Counted from the first letter of the stretch, positions 1 to 8,703 are shown. The stretch is 64,000 bases of DNA from an uncultured Algibacter sp. (GCF_947495925.1 NZ_CANMAU010000005.1:186001-250000); one strand, 5' to 3'. Translations and numbers: made by a program. Notes: generated by a model not told the origin, from the letters alone.

Positions 1-2
1 AA

Positions 3-707
3 GGCGGGATTGGTAGTGATGATATTTATGCATTTGATAGAATTCCTCAGTTAAAAATTGAAGGTACAGTTTACGATAACGCTACAAGTACAGCAATACC
101 AGATGCAACAGTAGCTATTTTAGACGATAGTGGTCAAGAAATTGCCTTTGTTAAAACTGATGAAAATGGATATTACCAATTAAATATCGACAGAAATACG
201 GATTATAACATTATTGTTAAAAAAGACAACTTTGTTGATGATACCAAAACGATCAGTTCAAAAGGTATTGACAGACATGTTTCTAGCATTACCTCTGACT
301 TTTCAATGAATGTAATACCTCCAACAATAGTGCAACCAGTTACTAATTTAGGCACTATTTATTTTAATTTTGATAGTGCAACTATACGTTCTGAAGACAC
401 AACTAATCTGGATGAAATTATCGATTTAATGCTGAACACTTATCCGGGCTTGACGATTAAAATTGAAGCGTATTCAGATTCTAGGGGGGCTGCCAAATAC
501 AATGAACTCTTATCTCAAAAAAGAGCTAATTCATCATACAATTATTTAACATCAAAAGGAATTAGTGCTTCAAGAATTATTGAATATATGGGTTATGGAG
601 AACAGAATCTAGTTAATGATTGTAGTGAAGCTATTAAGTGTACTGAAGAAGAACATCAATTAAATAGACGTACTAACTTTATTCCTGTACCTACCAATTA
701 TAAATAA
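3..707 (+). CDS. OmpA-family outer-membrane protein, 3' part only
   Basis: The reading frame is open from the window edge, so the start is missing. The first residues (GGIGSDDIYAFD) look like the end of a WD40-like PD40 beta-propeller blade. Next comes a carboxypeptidase-regulatory-like beta-sandwich (about codons 20-95, with the usual 'G.V.D..T...I..A.V.I.D..G' and 'TDENGYY' pattern). The last 115 residues form an OmpA C-terminal peptidoglycan-binding domain (IYFNFDSATIR, then the SDSRG and NELLSQKRA segments, ending LNRRTNF). This PD40-plus-OmpA architecture is common in Bacteroidota next to PorP/SprF genes, so the missing upstream part may hold a porP-like gene; that is inference. It would tie the outer membrane to the cell wall. 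A good terminator follows. Confidence 0.85.
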   Translation, partial: GGIGSDDIYAFDRIPQLKIEGTVYDNATSTAIPDATVAILDDSGQEIAFVKTDENGYYQLNIDRNTDYNIIVKKDNFVDDTKTISSKGIDRHVSSITSDFSMNVIPPTIVQPVTNLGTIYFNFDSATIRSEDTTNLDEIIDLMLNTYPGLTIKIEAYSDSRGAAKYNELLSQKRANSSYNYLTSKGISASRIIEYMGYGEQNLVNDCSEAIKCTEEEHQLNRRTNFIPVPTNYK

Positions 708-733
708 CCTAATTATAATTAACCAACCTTAAG

Positions 734-766
734 AACCACTAGAAACTTAGTTTTTAGTGGTTTTTA
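734..766 (+). terminator. Rho-independent terminator after the OmpA gene
   Basis: An 8-bp stem AACCACTA/TAGTGGTT at 734-741 and 755-762, extended inside by AAACT/AGTTT, followed by a run of T. It lies 27 bases after the OmpA stop codon. Confidence 0.8.
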
Positions 767-1245
767 ATTTTAATGTATCACTATCATTAAAACAATTTAG
801 TTAAAGCATAAGACTTTTAATCTTTTGAATCTTGGATACAGGTAGTCATTATTAAGCTTTATGTTGGTAGTATAATCACTAGATAAATACTCTTAAAGGT
901 GATGACAATCCTGAACATCTTCAAAATGAATTCACAAATATCAATACTTAAGAGGTTGATGGAAGGTTATAGAATTGACTAAGATATCTTTATATTATAT
1001 GGTTAGGCTCCAAAAAGCTAATAAAAATAAGACAGGTGAACCTAAAGGCTTTTTTTTGAATTTATGGCTAATAACAGAAATTAATCAAGGGAATAATTCT
1101 ACAACTTTTATCTAAATGTAAATCGAATACATAGAAAACAGAGTTTGTTATTACAGATACCTAAAAACATAGAACTAAAACGAATTACACAAAAAATTCT
1201 CTCGAACTACCAGAGGTTTTTTTACCAAAGGTTAAATTAATATTT
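767..1245. other. Intergenic region without a convincing gene
   Basis: About 480 bases with no ORF of useful length. Short stretches read like coding sequence interrupted by stops (for example around 896-950 and 1007-1110), which could be a decayed gene, but I cannot name it. At 1195-1225 a weak CTCT/AGAG hairpin flanked by A and T runs may end the minus-strand gene that finishes at 1246. Confidence 0.4.
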
Positions 1246-1743
1246 TTATTTCTTTATAAAGATGTTGGTAAAATACCATCTACCATCCTTATTTTTTTCA
1301 GCAGAAATATCAAAATTTGTATAATCGCCTTCAAGGTTAATTTTATGATTTGTACTTTTTATCCACGCATTTACAACACCTTCAGCAGTGCTATAGCCAT
1401 AAGCCACATTTTCAGACACTTTTTTAGCGCCTAAATTTGATTTTAGATAGTTACTCCTTGTATAAAAGTTGTCATGAGATACGATGTCATTATCCACCAT
1501 ATAGTCGGTATGACTGTAAGCCACAGATTTAACCACACTCATATCATCTAAGGTACTAAGACCTAGAGACTGTCTGTGCTCATTAATTAATTCAAGAATT
1601 TCAAGTTCGATAGTCTTAGCTTCGGTTTCAACTAAGTTCATTTCTAGGGCATCTACGCCATCGTCAAAGCTATCTTTTGAGCATGAAAACAACGATAAAA
1701 CCACTAACAATACCATAAATGGCACTTTAGAGAAAAGCTTCAT
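1246..1743 (-). CDS. CAP-domain (SCP/PR-1-like) lipoprotein
   Basis: A 165-residue protein with a lipoprotein signal (hydrophobic stretch then LFSC, Cys21). The residues after Cys21 are SKDSFDD; acidic residues right after the lipid Cys resemble the export signal that sends Bacteroidota lipoproteins to the cell surface, so surface exposure is plausible. Residues 45-165 fit the CAP domain: the opening helix 'ILELINEHRQSLGL', the His of 'YSHTDYM', the Glu of 'SENVAYG', and the His of 'STNHKINL' that line the CAP cavity. Bacterial CAP proteins are common but their reactions are mostly unknown, so no substrate is proposed. It stands alone, with a 165-base gap to pdxH. Confidence 0.85.
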   Translation of the reverse strand: MKLFSKVPFMVLLVVLSLFSCSKDSFDDGVDALEMNLVETEAKTIELEILELINEHRQSLGLSTLDDMSVVKSVAYSHTDYMVDNDIVSHDNFYTRSNYLKSNLGAKKVSENVAYGYSTAEGVVNAWIKSTNHKINLEGDYTNFDISAEKNKDGRWYFTNIFIKK

Positions 1744-1908
1744 AGGTTAAGCAATTTAGGTTTGGGACCATAAAGTTACTTACGCGATTTGAAGCCGCTG
1801 TTAACAAAATGTTAAAATCGATTAACAGCTTGCGTTTCGTCGATATAATTAGTTTTTAAACGATGAAATGCATGATTGATATGCAAAAATATGTATTTCA
1901 ACCTATTT

Positions 1909-2556
1909 TTAAGGAGATAGTCGATCTATTTGCCAATTGTAGTCTTGTTGAAGTTGATAACGTATGCGATCATGTAATCTATTGGGGCGTCCTTGCCAAA
2001 ACTCAATTTCAACTGGCTTAACAATATAGCCTCCCCAGTGCTTGGGTCTTTCAATATCCTTACCCATGTAAGCTCTTTCCAATTCTAAGAGCTTTGCTTC
2101 AAGAAACTCCCTATTCTTAACCGTTTCACTTTGATTTGAAGCAATAGCTCCTAATTGACTTCCTTTTGGTCTAGATTCAAAATAGCCATCACTTAGGTTT
2201 TCTGCAATCTTTTCAGCTTTACCCTTAATTATAATTTGTCTTTCAGCACCATGCCAGAAAAAGGATAGACATACATTTGGGTTAAGTGCAATTGCTTTAC
2301 CTTTTTCACTATTATAGTTCGTATAAAAAATAAAGCCCTCGTAGGTGTATTTCTTTAGCAACACTACCCTACTCTTTGGATACCCATCTAGACCCATGGT
2401 AGAAACCGTCATCGCATTGGTTTCATCTTCAATAAAATGTTTATCCACTTCATAAAACCATTTTTGGAACAACTCCATAGGGTTTTCGGGAACTTCATTT
2501 AATAACAAGGTCCCTTTTTCGTATGATTTTCTATAATTACCTAAATCCTTTTTCAT
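1909..2556 (-). CDS. pdxH: Pyridoxamine 5'-phosphate oxidase
   Basis: A 215-residue FMN enzyme of the vitamin B6 pathway that oxidizes pyridoxine or pyridoxamine 5'-phosphate to pyridoxal 5'-phosphate. The family signatures are all visible: an FMN-binding strand with 'SRVVLLK', the 'FYTNYNSEKG' segment, 'FWHGAERQIIIKG', the 'SRPKGSQLGAIAS' loop, and the C-terminal 'EFWQGRPNRLHDRI' block that closes the family. The length matches typical PdxH (210-220). I place the start at the ATG at 2556 (MKKDLGNY); a TTG at 2565 would add three residues without conservation. It is divergent from the next gene, sharing an 87-base promoter gap. Confidence 0.96.
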   Translation of the reverse strand: MKKDLGNYRKSYEKGTLLLNEVPENPMELFQKWFYEVDKHFIEDETNAMTVSTMGLDGYPKSRVVLLKKYTYEGFIFYTNYNSEKGKAIALNPNVCLSFFWHGAERQIIIKGKAEKIAENLSDGYFESRPKGSQLGAIASNQSETVKNREFLEAKLLELERAYMGKDIERPKHWGGYIVKPVEIEFWQGRPNRLHDRIRYQLQQDYNWQIDRLSP

Positions 2557-2643
2557 AGAATACAAAATAACGGAAATTTAATTTTTATAAGTTATGAATT
2601 TGCCATAAACTTCTTAAATTGGTATCACGATAGCATAACCAAT

Positions 2644-3057
2644 ATGAAATTTGAAAATTCTGAATATTTCAAAAGCATTAAACATTCTAAAATTGAAAAG
2701 CCATTTGGGACTTTTTATTTCTGTGAGCGTTTTTTTATTGCAGAATTGAATGAGAGTGTTCATTTTGATTGGGAAATGGTTAAAGATGTTATGAGCGATG
2801 TCATTAAGTTTTATGGAGCAGATGCTAAATTGGGCTATCTTTCTAATAGGGTAAACTCCTATTCAATGAATCCCCATTCTTGGGAAAAAGTATATAAGAA
2901 ATATGGAATTCTTGTGGCAAGTGCAATAGTCGCTTATAATAATTTTACATCGATGAATGCTGCAATTGAAAAACAGTTTTCATCAAAAAGCATTAAGCGT
3001 TGTTATTCCTTAACTGAAGCTGTAAATTGGATTTCAAATCTGAAAGAATTAAATTAA
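2644..3057 (+). CDS. Unknown protein, possible STAS/SpoIIAA-like fold
   Basis: A soluble 137-residue protein with no signal peptide or membrane segment. I do not recognise a named family with certainty. The alternation (strand 'GTFYFCERFFIAEL', helix 'WEMVKDVMSDVIKFYG', strand 'AKLGYLSN', helix, strand 'GILVASAIVAY', helix, and a late 'CYSLTEAVNWIS') matches the small alpha/beta proteins of Bacteroidota that resemble STAS or SpoIIAA domains: the final 'S..EAV.WI' is typical of these. A protein-protein interaction role would be a guess. It is divergent from pdxH and followed by a 200-base gap. Confidence 0.7.
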   Translation: MKFENSEYFKSIKHSKIEKPFGTFYFCERFFIAELNESVHFDWEMVKDVMSDVIKFYGADAKLGYLSNRVNSYSMNPHSWEKVYKKYGILVASAIVAYNNFTSMNAAIEKQFSSKSIKRCYSLTEAVNWISNLKELN

Positions 3058-3256
3058 CTTCTATTTTTTATGCTAATATTTTAAAAATAAACCAACTAAA
3101 GTAACAGCCCTAGATAGATTATATTAAATTTAAAGGTTGGTAGTAAACGTAATTGCCAAAGTTTGCCTCGATATATTTAAAAAGCAAGTTGATAATTGGT
3201 TAATCGACTTCAAGAATTATTTGGAAAGTAACTAATTAAATTATTAAACTCCTCTG

Positions 3257-4162
3257 CTAAAAGTCAAATACCTTGCCATCTTCTGCAAGTTCTACTCTTT
3301 CAAAAACACTCTGTGCTTCTTCTTTAAACGCATTTAAACCATCGTATCGTGTCGAATAATGCCCTAGTACTAATGTACCCACTCCTGCTTTTTGAGCAAT
3401 TCTAGCAGCTTCCATAGCTGTAGAATGCTTAGTTTTAGATGTTAAATGGGCGTGCTGTTCTAAAAAAGTAGATTCATGATATAACACGTCCACATTTTTT
3501 ATGATAGGAACAATATCCTCTTTATACATCGTATCACTACAAAAGGCATAACTTTTAGGTCTTGGTCCAGGCTTTGTTACTGCATTATTACTTATCACTA
3601 TCCCCTTTTTATTCTCAACATCAAATCCTTGAGTTAACTTCCTATAATAGGCCACATCTATATGAGCTTCTTGTGCTGCTTGAACATCCAATTTTCTAGC
3701 TCCTTCTTTTGCCTTAAATAGAAATCCGTTTGTATACACTCTATGATTTAAAGGAATAGTATATACCTCAACTTTATCATCTTCAAAAATTAATTCCGAT
3801 TCGGTTGAAGTTAACTCATGGAAGTATAAGTTAAAGTTAGTCCAAGAGTCCGCAAGCTTCATTTGTAGCGTCACCACCTCTTTAATACCTTTTGGACCAT
3901 AAATATGTAAATCTGCCTCTCTTGTAAGAAGTCTAAATGTAGAAATTAAACCAACCAAACCAAAAAAGTGGTCTCCATGTAGATGCGATATAAAAATATG
4001 TTTAATTCTGTTAAACTTGACTTTATGCTTTCGTAACTGCACCTGTGCTCCTTCTCCACAATCAATCAAAAACATATGACTGTTTATTTCTAAAACCTGT
4101 GAAGTTGTGTTGTTTAGAGCTCTTGGAGTTGCGCTGTAACAGCCTAAAATAGATAACCTCAT
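3257..4162 (-). CDS. rnz: Ribonuclease Z
   Basis: A 301-residue tRNA 3'-processing endonuclease of the metallo-beta-lactamase fold, close to the usual 300-310. It has the metal-binding motif HLHGDH at about residues 61-66, the N-terminal 'GCYSATPR...S' and 'IDCGEG' blocks, a mid-protein exosite arm with 'RVYTNGFLFK', then 'CSDTMY', 'YHESTF' and the last metal His in 'LGHYSTRY'. It is the last gene of a tight five-gene operon beginning with pyrR (2 bases from the preceding gene), so its expression is probably coupled to pyrimidine supply; that coupling is inference. Confidence 0.97.
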   Translation of the reverse strand: MRLSILGCYSATPRALNNTTSQVLEINSHMFLIDCGEGAQVQLRKHKVKFNRIKHIFISHLHGDHFFGLVGLISTFRLLTREADLHIYGPKGIKEVVTLQMKLADSWTNFNLYFHELTSTESELIFEDDKVEVYTIPLNHRVYTNGFLFKAKEGARKLDVQAAQEAHIDVAYYRKLTQGFDVENKKGIVISNNAVTKPGPRPKSYAFCSDTMYKEDIVPIIKNVDVLYHESTFLEQHAHLTSKTKHSTAMEAARIAQKAGVGTLVLGHYSTRYDGLNAFKEEAQSVFERVELAEDGKVFDF

Positions 4163-4164
4163 AA

Positions 4165-4635
4165 TTAACTTAGCTGTTTATATTCTAAAGCATCTTCTGG
4201 CGTAAACTTACTTTTAAAAGAAAATGCAAAAGGCGTATCGCCATGAACATTTAAATAATCCAAACGTTCTTTAGCATCTTGAAAAGTAGGTTCGTACCCT
4301 TCTGGAACATACCAAAAAGCCATATGCATCATCTTCATCTTACTAAACCATTCTTTCTTTCGTTTAAAAACTTCAATATGCCCAGATTTATAAGTGTAAC
4401 TAAAAAGAGATTCTAAATCTTCCCAAACAGACATATTTATGACTAATGAGTCATCATCAAAAACAGTCGCAGCCTCATCCTTATCCTCATCTTGTAAACG
4501 CCATTTAAATCCGTTACTTATATCTGCAATCGCATTGATACGTTCAATATTATTTACAAAATCTTGCATTATGGGGTCATCCATGGGAGCCAAACGTTTA
4601 GCTACATTGACTTGAGCAAGATTATAATTGATCAT
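4165..4635 (-). CDS. DUF3291 family protein
   Basis: A 156-residue soluble protein. The opening 'YNLAQVNVAKRLAPMDDPIMQDFVNNIERINAIAD', the 'GFKWRLQ' segment, 'VINMSVWEDLESLF' and the 'H..VFKRKKEWF' block followed by 'MAFWYVPEG..PT..DA..RLDYL...G..P.AFSF' are the pattern of the DUF3291 family, which has a dimeric alpha-beta barrel (ABM/monooxygenase-like) look. Its function is not known. It sits 2 bases after the small gene upstream and 2 bases before rnz, so it is translated as part of the same transcript. Confidence 0.85.
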   Translation of the reverse strand: MINYNLAQVNVAKRLAPMDDPIMQDFVNNIERINAIADISNGFKWRLQDEDKDEAATVFDDDSLVINMSVWEDLESLFSYTYKSGHIEVFKRKKEWFSKMKMMHMAFWYVPEGYEPTFQDAKERLDYLNVHGDTPFAFSFKSKFTPEDALEYKQLS

Positions 4636-4637
4636 AA

Positions 4638-4970
4638 TTAAAACCCTAAATCACGTTCCATATCTTCCATTTCAATGATATCATGAGCTTCCTGGAGTGT
4701 GGGAACAACAACAATGCTATCTGGAACAACATCTAAATCAATTTTGTCAGAAACTATAACAAAAGAGTGCTTTGAAGCCTTATGAGTATTCGATAGTTCT
4801 AAAAATTCAACAATATCATCTTTTACAAAAGTGCCCAATGTATTAAGCGCTATAATGATATTATGGTTTTGAAATTTCGGATATAAAGCTTGAACCTTTT
4901 TTACCAACTCTATAACCGTAACTTTTTCCTGTGTGATTATGGACGTGTTTCCATTCTGGTCTAAAATCAT
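4638..4970 (-). CDS. Small STAS-like protein of the pyrRB-rnz operon
   Basis: A 110-residue protein with an alternating strand/helix pattern: 'KVTVIELVKKVQALYPKF', 'NHNIIIALNTLG', the helix 'DDIVEFLELSNTHKAS', the strand 'SFVIVSD', then 'SIVVVPTLQEAHDIIEMEDMERDLGF'. This resembles a SpoIIAA/STAS anti-sigma-antagonist fold, though without the clear phosphorylated-Ser motif. Short proteins of this kind next to rnz in flavobacteria are, to my memory, sometimes labelled 'ribonuclease Z' by mistake; it has no metallo-beta-lactamase motif and is not a nuclease by sequence. It lies 6 bases after pyrB and 2 before the DUF3291 gene. Confidence 0.75.
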   Translation of the reverse strand: MILDQNGNTSIITQEKVTVIELVKKVQALYPKFQNHNIIIALNTLGTFVKDDIVEFLELSNTHKASKHSFVIVSDKIDLDVVPDSIVVVPTLQEAHDIIEMEDMERDLGF

Positions 4971-4976
4971 AATCTA

Positions 4977-5903
4977 CTATTTTATTTTTGATGCTAGCAA
5001 GTAAATTACAGCCATTCTAATAGCTACGCCATTCTGAACTTGATCTAATATTATTGCTTGTTTTGAATCTGCTACATCACTAGTAATTTCAACCCCTCTA
5101 TTTATTGGTCCGGGGTGCATAATAGTGATTTCCTTATCTAATGAATTTAACAAATCCTTATTCACACCAAATTGTTGTGTATACTCTCTAGTGGAAGGAA
5201 AATAGCTAATATCCATACGTTCGTTTTGCACACGAAGCATATTTGCTACATCACACCATTTCAATGCGTTACGTAAATTTGCTTCAACTCTCACTCCAAG
5301 GTCATTAATATACTTAGGAATTAAAGTTTTAGGGCCACATACCATAACTTCTGCACCTTGAAGTTGTAACGCAAATATATTGGATAGGGCTACTCTACTG
5401 TGCAAAATATCGCCAACTATAACGACCTTTTTACCTCCAACATCTCCTAACTTTTCTCTAATAGAATAGGTGTCAAGTAAGGCTTGTGTTGGGTGTTCAT
5501 GAGCCCCATCACCAGCATTAATTATACTTGCATCTACATGCTTTGAAAGGAATACTCCAGCACCAGGATTGGGGTGACGCATAACAACCATATCCACTTT
5601 CATTGATAAGATATTATTTACTGTATCAATTAATGTTTCTCCTTTTTTTACTGAAGATTGTGCAGATGAAAAATTAATCACATCGGCAGATAATCGCTTC
5701 TCAGCTAATTCAAAAGACAACTTGGTTCTAGTTGAGTTTTCAAAAAACAGATTGGCTATGGTAATATCTCTAAGCGAAGGCACTTTTTTAATGGGTCTGT
5801 TTATCACTTCTTTAAAGTGATCGGCTGTTTCAAAAATAAGTTGAATATCTTTTTGATTAAGATACTTTATTCCTAATAAGTGATTGACACTTAATTCGCT
5901 CAT
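4977..5903 (-). CDS. pyrB: Aspartate carbamoyltransferase, catalytic chain
   Basis: A 308-residue enzyme that joins carbamoyl phosphate and aspartate, the first committed step of pyrimidine synthesis. It carries the carbamoyl-phosphate loop 'STRTKLSFE', the 'SSVKKGETLIDT' loop, 'MRHP', 'GAHEHPTQALLDTYSI' with the His, Pro and Gln that bind carbamoyl phosphate, and 'MHPGPINRG' near the end. The length is that of a stand-alone catalytic chain; no pyrI (regulatory chain) is nearby. It is 9 bases downstream of pyrR, the classical pairing. Confidence 0.97.
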   Translation of the reverse strand: MSELSVNHLLGIKYLNQKDIQLIFETADHFKEVINRPIKKVPSLRDITIANLFFENSTRTKLSFELAEKRLSADVINFSSAQSSVKKGETLIDTVNNILSMKVDMVVMRHPNPGAGVFLSKHVDASIINAGDGAHEHPTQALLDTYSIREKLGDVGGKKVVIVGDILHSRVALSNIFALQLQGAEVMVCGPKTLIPKYINDLGVRVEANLRNALKWCDVANMLRVQNERMDISYFPSTREYTQQFGVNKDLLNSLDKEITIMHPGPINRGVEITSDVADSKQAIILDQVQNGVAIRMAVIYLLASKIK

Positions 5904-5912
5904 TATTCTAGT

Positions 5913-6452
5913 TTATTTTTCAATTAAGTAAACCGAATCCTCATCATCATGTTCTTTCCAGTTTACTTTTACTTTTTCGTTATTTATTACATCTACCTGA
6001 CGCCCTCTATAATCTGGCTGAATAGGTAAATGCCTGCTAAATCTCCTATCTATTAAAGTTAACAATTCTATTTCGTTAGGTCTTCCAAAAGATTGTATCG
6101 CTGTTAATGCCGCTCTAATGCTACGACCTGTATATAATACATCATCAATAAAAACGATATTCCTATCCTCAACAATAAAATTGATTTGAGTTGCATTAGC
6201 CTCAAGAGGTTTTTCACTTCTTCTAAAGTCATCTCTAAAAAAAGTAATATCTAAATGACCTAACTCAATGCTTTTAACTTTATAATCTTCTCTAAGTATG
6301 CGTGCTAATCTATCAGCTAAAAAAACACCTCGTGGCTGCAATCCAATAAGTACTGTATTAGAAAAATCGTTGTGTTTTTCAATAAGTTGACAAGCCAATC
6401 GATGAAGAATGATGTTTACCTCTTTTGCGTTAAGTAAAACTTTTTGACTCAT
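5913..6452 (-). CDS. pyrR: PyrR: pyrimidine operon regulator / uracil phosphoribosyltransferase
   Basis: A 179-residue type I phosphoribosyltransferase. The PRPP-binding motif 'VFIDDVLYTGRSIRAA' lies at about residues 98-113, preceded by 'GLQPRGVFLADRLA' and followed by 'LLTLIDRRFSRHLPIQPDYRGRQV', a PyrR hallmark. In Bacillus PyrR binds UMP and pyr mRNA to control attenuation and also has uracil phosphoribosyltransferase activity. I see no obvious PyrR-type anti-terminator loop in the short leader here, so the mode of control is open. First gene of the operon; a -7 box lies 26 bases upstream of the start codon. Confidence 0.95.
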   Translation of the reverse strand: MSQKVLLNAKEVNIILHRLACQLIEKHNDFSNTVLIGLQPRGVFLADRLARILREDYKVKSIELGHLDITFFRDDFRRSEKPLEANATQINFIVEDRNIVFIDDVLYTGRSIRAALTAIQSFGRPNEIELLTLIDRRFSRHLPIQPDYRGRQVDVINNEKVKVNWKEHDDEDSVYLIEK

Positions 6453-6477
6453 ATACTATCCAAACGTGTTTGGAAAA

Positions 6478-6485
6478 CAAAGGTA
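6478..6485 (-). promoter_or_regulatory. -7 box for the pyrR operon
   Basis: Reads TACCTTTG on the minus strand, matching the Bacteroidota consensus TAnnTTTG. The start codon is 26 bases downstream. No clean TTG -33 box is seen at the right distance. Confidence 0.4.
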
Positions 6486-6790
6486 ATGCAAATATTTAGA
6501 AGTAAAAACCTTAAAATATAATCTTTATTAGGGCTAAAGTTTATCGAGTCTGGAGGGACATATGTAAGCCATCAATCCTAAGTGGTTACGGGCTCTCATA
6601 CATGCTTTTATATTTATGAATATTATAAACTTTTATCTCCTTTACGTTTCGCAGTACTCTTATAGAAATATTTTAATAACATGAAGTCATTAGGATGACG
6701 CAAAGTCACCTGCCAAATACATTCCAAACTATGTGGTAACCTTGTGTCGGCCTATGGCATAAATTTATAAAGTTACTTTACTATTTAGAA
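6486..6790. other. Intergenic region, possibly structured, no gene
   Basis: No ORF. The part from about 6545 to 6765 looks less AT-rich than other gaps here and contains several self-complementary pieces: GTCAT/ATGAC around TAGG (6687-6700 area), a GCC/GGC pair near 6751-6758, and GGTTAC (about 6585) able to pair with GTAACC (about 6736). It does not match RNase P RNA, tmRNA or a riboswitch that I know. It may be an unknown RNA or a decayed gene. Confidence 0.3.
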
Positions 6791-6823
6791 AAAAAAGCCT
6801 TCAGTTTCCTGAAGGCTTTTTTT
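6791..6823 (-). terminator. Terminator downstream of rpsA
   Basis: An 8-bp stem GCCTTCAG/CTGAAGGC (6797-6804 and 6809-6816) with loop TTTC, flanked by an A run on the left and a T run on the right, so it could work in both directions. It lies 48 bases beyond the rpsA stop codon. Confidence 0.85.
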
Positions 6824-6870
6824 CTATATGGATTTCCGTATTCACGGAAATTAAGAAACAAAATATTTAA

Positions 6871-8703
6871 TTATTTCTTCCCGTCCATTTTATCTTTAAG
6901 AGCTTGTAAAGCATCGTTAGCATCACCTAAAGTAGGTTTAGCTTCAGCAGCAGCACTAGCCGCTTTCTTAACTGCTTGTTTTACATTCTTAATTTCTTCT
7001 TCTTTAAAGATTGCAGTATGAGATGCTACAACTCGTTTAAATTCTTTGTTAAATTCAATGATTTTAAACTCTGCAGATTCTCCTTTTTTAAGTTTACTAC
7101 CGTCTTCCTTCTCTAAGTGACGAGATGGAACAAAAGCAATGATATCTTCGTTGAACTCAACCGTGGCACCCTTATCAACTATTTCTGCAATAGGAGCCGT
7201 ATGTGTTGTTCCTAAAGCGAATTCAGTTTCATACTTATCCCAAGGATTCTCAGTAGTTTGCTTATGACCTAAACTTAATTTACGTCCTTCAACATCTAAC
7301 TCAAGTACAACAACATCTAATTTATCACCTACGGCACAGAACTCAGATGGGTGCTTAATTTTCTTAGTCCAAGATAAATCAGAGATATAAATTAATCCGT
7401 CGATTCCTTCTTCTAATTCAACAAAAACACCAAAGTTTGTAAAGTTACGTACAATACCGGTGTGCTTAGAACCTACAGGATACTTACCTGTAATATCGGT
7501 CCAAGGATCTGGTGTTAATTGCTTGATACCAAGAGACATTTTACGATCTTCTCTATCAAGTGTTAAGATAACCGCTTCAACTTCATCTCCAACAGAAACG
7601 AAATCTTGAGCAGAGCGTAAATGCGTAGACCAAGACATTTCTGAAACGTGAATTAACCCTTCAACACCATCAGCAACTTCAATAAATGCACCATAATCAG
7701 CAATTACAACTACTTTACCTTTTACTTTATCACCAACTTTCACTTCTTCTGCAAGAGCTTCCCAAGGGTGTTTAGATAATTGTTTAAGACCTAATTGGAT
7801 TCTTGATTTGTTTTCATCAAAATCAAGAATTACAACATTTAATTTTTGGTCTAACTCAACAATCTCATTTGGATGATTGATTCTAGACCATGATAAATCT
7901 GTAATATGAACTAATCCATCAACACCTCCAAGATCAATAAATACACCGTAAGAAGTAATGTTTTTAACAACACCTTCTAATACTTGACCTTTTTCTAATT
8001 GACCAATAATTTCTTTCTTTTGTTCTTCAATATCAGCTTCAATAAGCGCCTTATGAGAAACTACTACGTTTTTAAATTCATGGTTGATTTTCACAACTTT
8101 GAATTCCATAGTTTTATTTACGTACTGATCGTAATCTCTAATTGGTTTAACATCAATTTGAGAACCTGGTAAGAATGCTTCGATACCGAATACATCTACA
8201 ATCATACCACCTTTAGTTCTACATTTAACAAAACCATTAACGATTTCACCAGTTTCATGTGCTTTATTAACACGATCCCATGCTTTAATAACACGAGCTT
8301 TTCTGTGAGATAAAACTAATTGACCTGTAGCATCTTCACGCACATCAATTAAAACTTCTACCTTATCTCCTTCTTTAAGACCTGGATTGTAACGAAATTC
8401 GTTTAAAGAAATTACACCTTCAGATTTCGCATTGATATCAATAATTGCATCGCGATCTGTAATATGTACTACAGTTCCTTCTACAACCTCGTCATCTAAA
8501 GTGTCAACAAAATTTTCAGCTACTAATTTTTCAAATTCTTTTAATTGTTGATCATCAACTTCATCAATACCTTCTTGGTAATTGTGCCAGTTGAACTCTT
8601 TTAAGAATTTTTCAGGATTTGCTTTTGCTTCAGATACTACTGGAGCTTCAACAGTTTTTGCTTCAGTTGCTTCAACTTCAGCTTGTTTTGCGTTTTCCGC
8701 CAT
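6871..8703 (-). CDS. rpsA: 30S ribosomal protein S1
   Basis: A 610-residue protein that brings mRNA to the 30S subunit. It is built of six S1/OB-fold repeats (roughly 73-140, 158-223, 238-308, 322-393, 410-481 and 496-560); the middle ones carry the typical 'G.V..I..YG.F.......GL.H.S..SW' pattern, for example 'YGVFIDLGGVDGLVHITDLSW'. The N-terminal 30 residues are Glu/Ala-rich and the C-terminal tail Ala/Lys-rich, as in other Bacteroidota S1 proteins. S1 may matter more here because genes of this phylum mostly lack Shine-Dalgarno sequences. It is monocistronic, with a strong terminator and a long 5' leader with two hairpins. Confidence 0.97.
   Translation of the reverse strand: MAENAKQAEVEATEAKTVEAPVVSEAKANPEKFLKEFNWHNYQEGIDEVDDQQLKEFEKLVAENFVDTLDDEVVEGTVVHITDRDAIIDINAKSEGVISLNEFRYNPGLKEGDKVEVLIDVREDATGQLVLSHRKARVIKAWDRVNKAHETGEIVNGFVKCRTKGGMIVDVFGIEAFLPGSQIDVKPIRDYDQYVNKTMEFKVVKINHEFKNVVVSHKALIEADIEEQKKEIIGQLEKGQVLEGVVKNITSYGVFIDLGGVDGLVHITDLSWSRINHPNEIVELDQKLNVVILDFDENKSRIQLGLKQLSKHPWEALAEEVKVGDKVKGKVVVIADYGAFIEVADGVEGLIHVSEMSWSTHLRSAQDFVSVGDEVEAVILTLDREDRKMSLGIKQLTPDPWTDITGKYPVGSKHTGIVRNFTNFGVFVELEEGIDGLIYISDLSWTKKIKHPSEFCAVGDKLDVVVLELDVEGRKLSLGHKQTTENPWDKYETEFALGTTHTAPIAEIVDKGATVEFNEDIIAFVPSRHLEKEDGSKLKKGESAEFKIIEFNKEFKRVVASHTAIFKEEEIKNVKQAVKKAASAAAEAKPTLGDANDALQALKDKMDGKK

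Noticed and set aside
6540-6780. Riboswitch, RNase P RNA or tmRNA
   Set aside because: None of the conserved cores of those RNAs that I know can be found on either strand.
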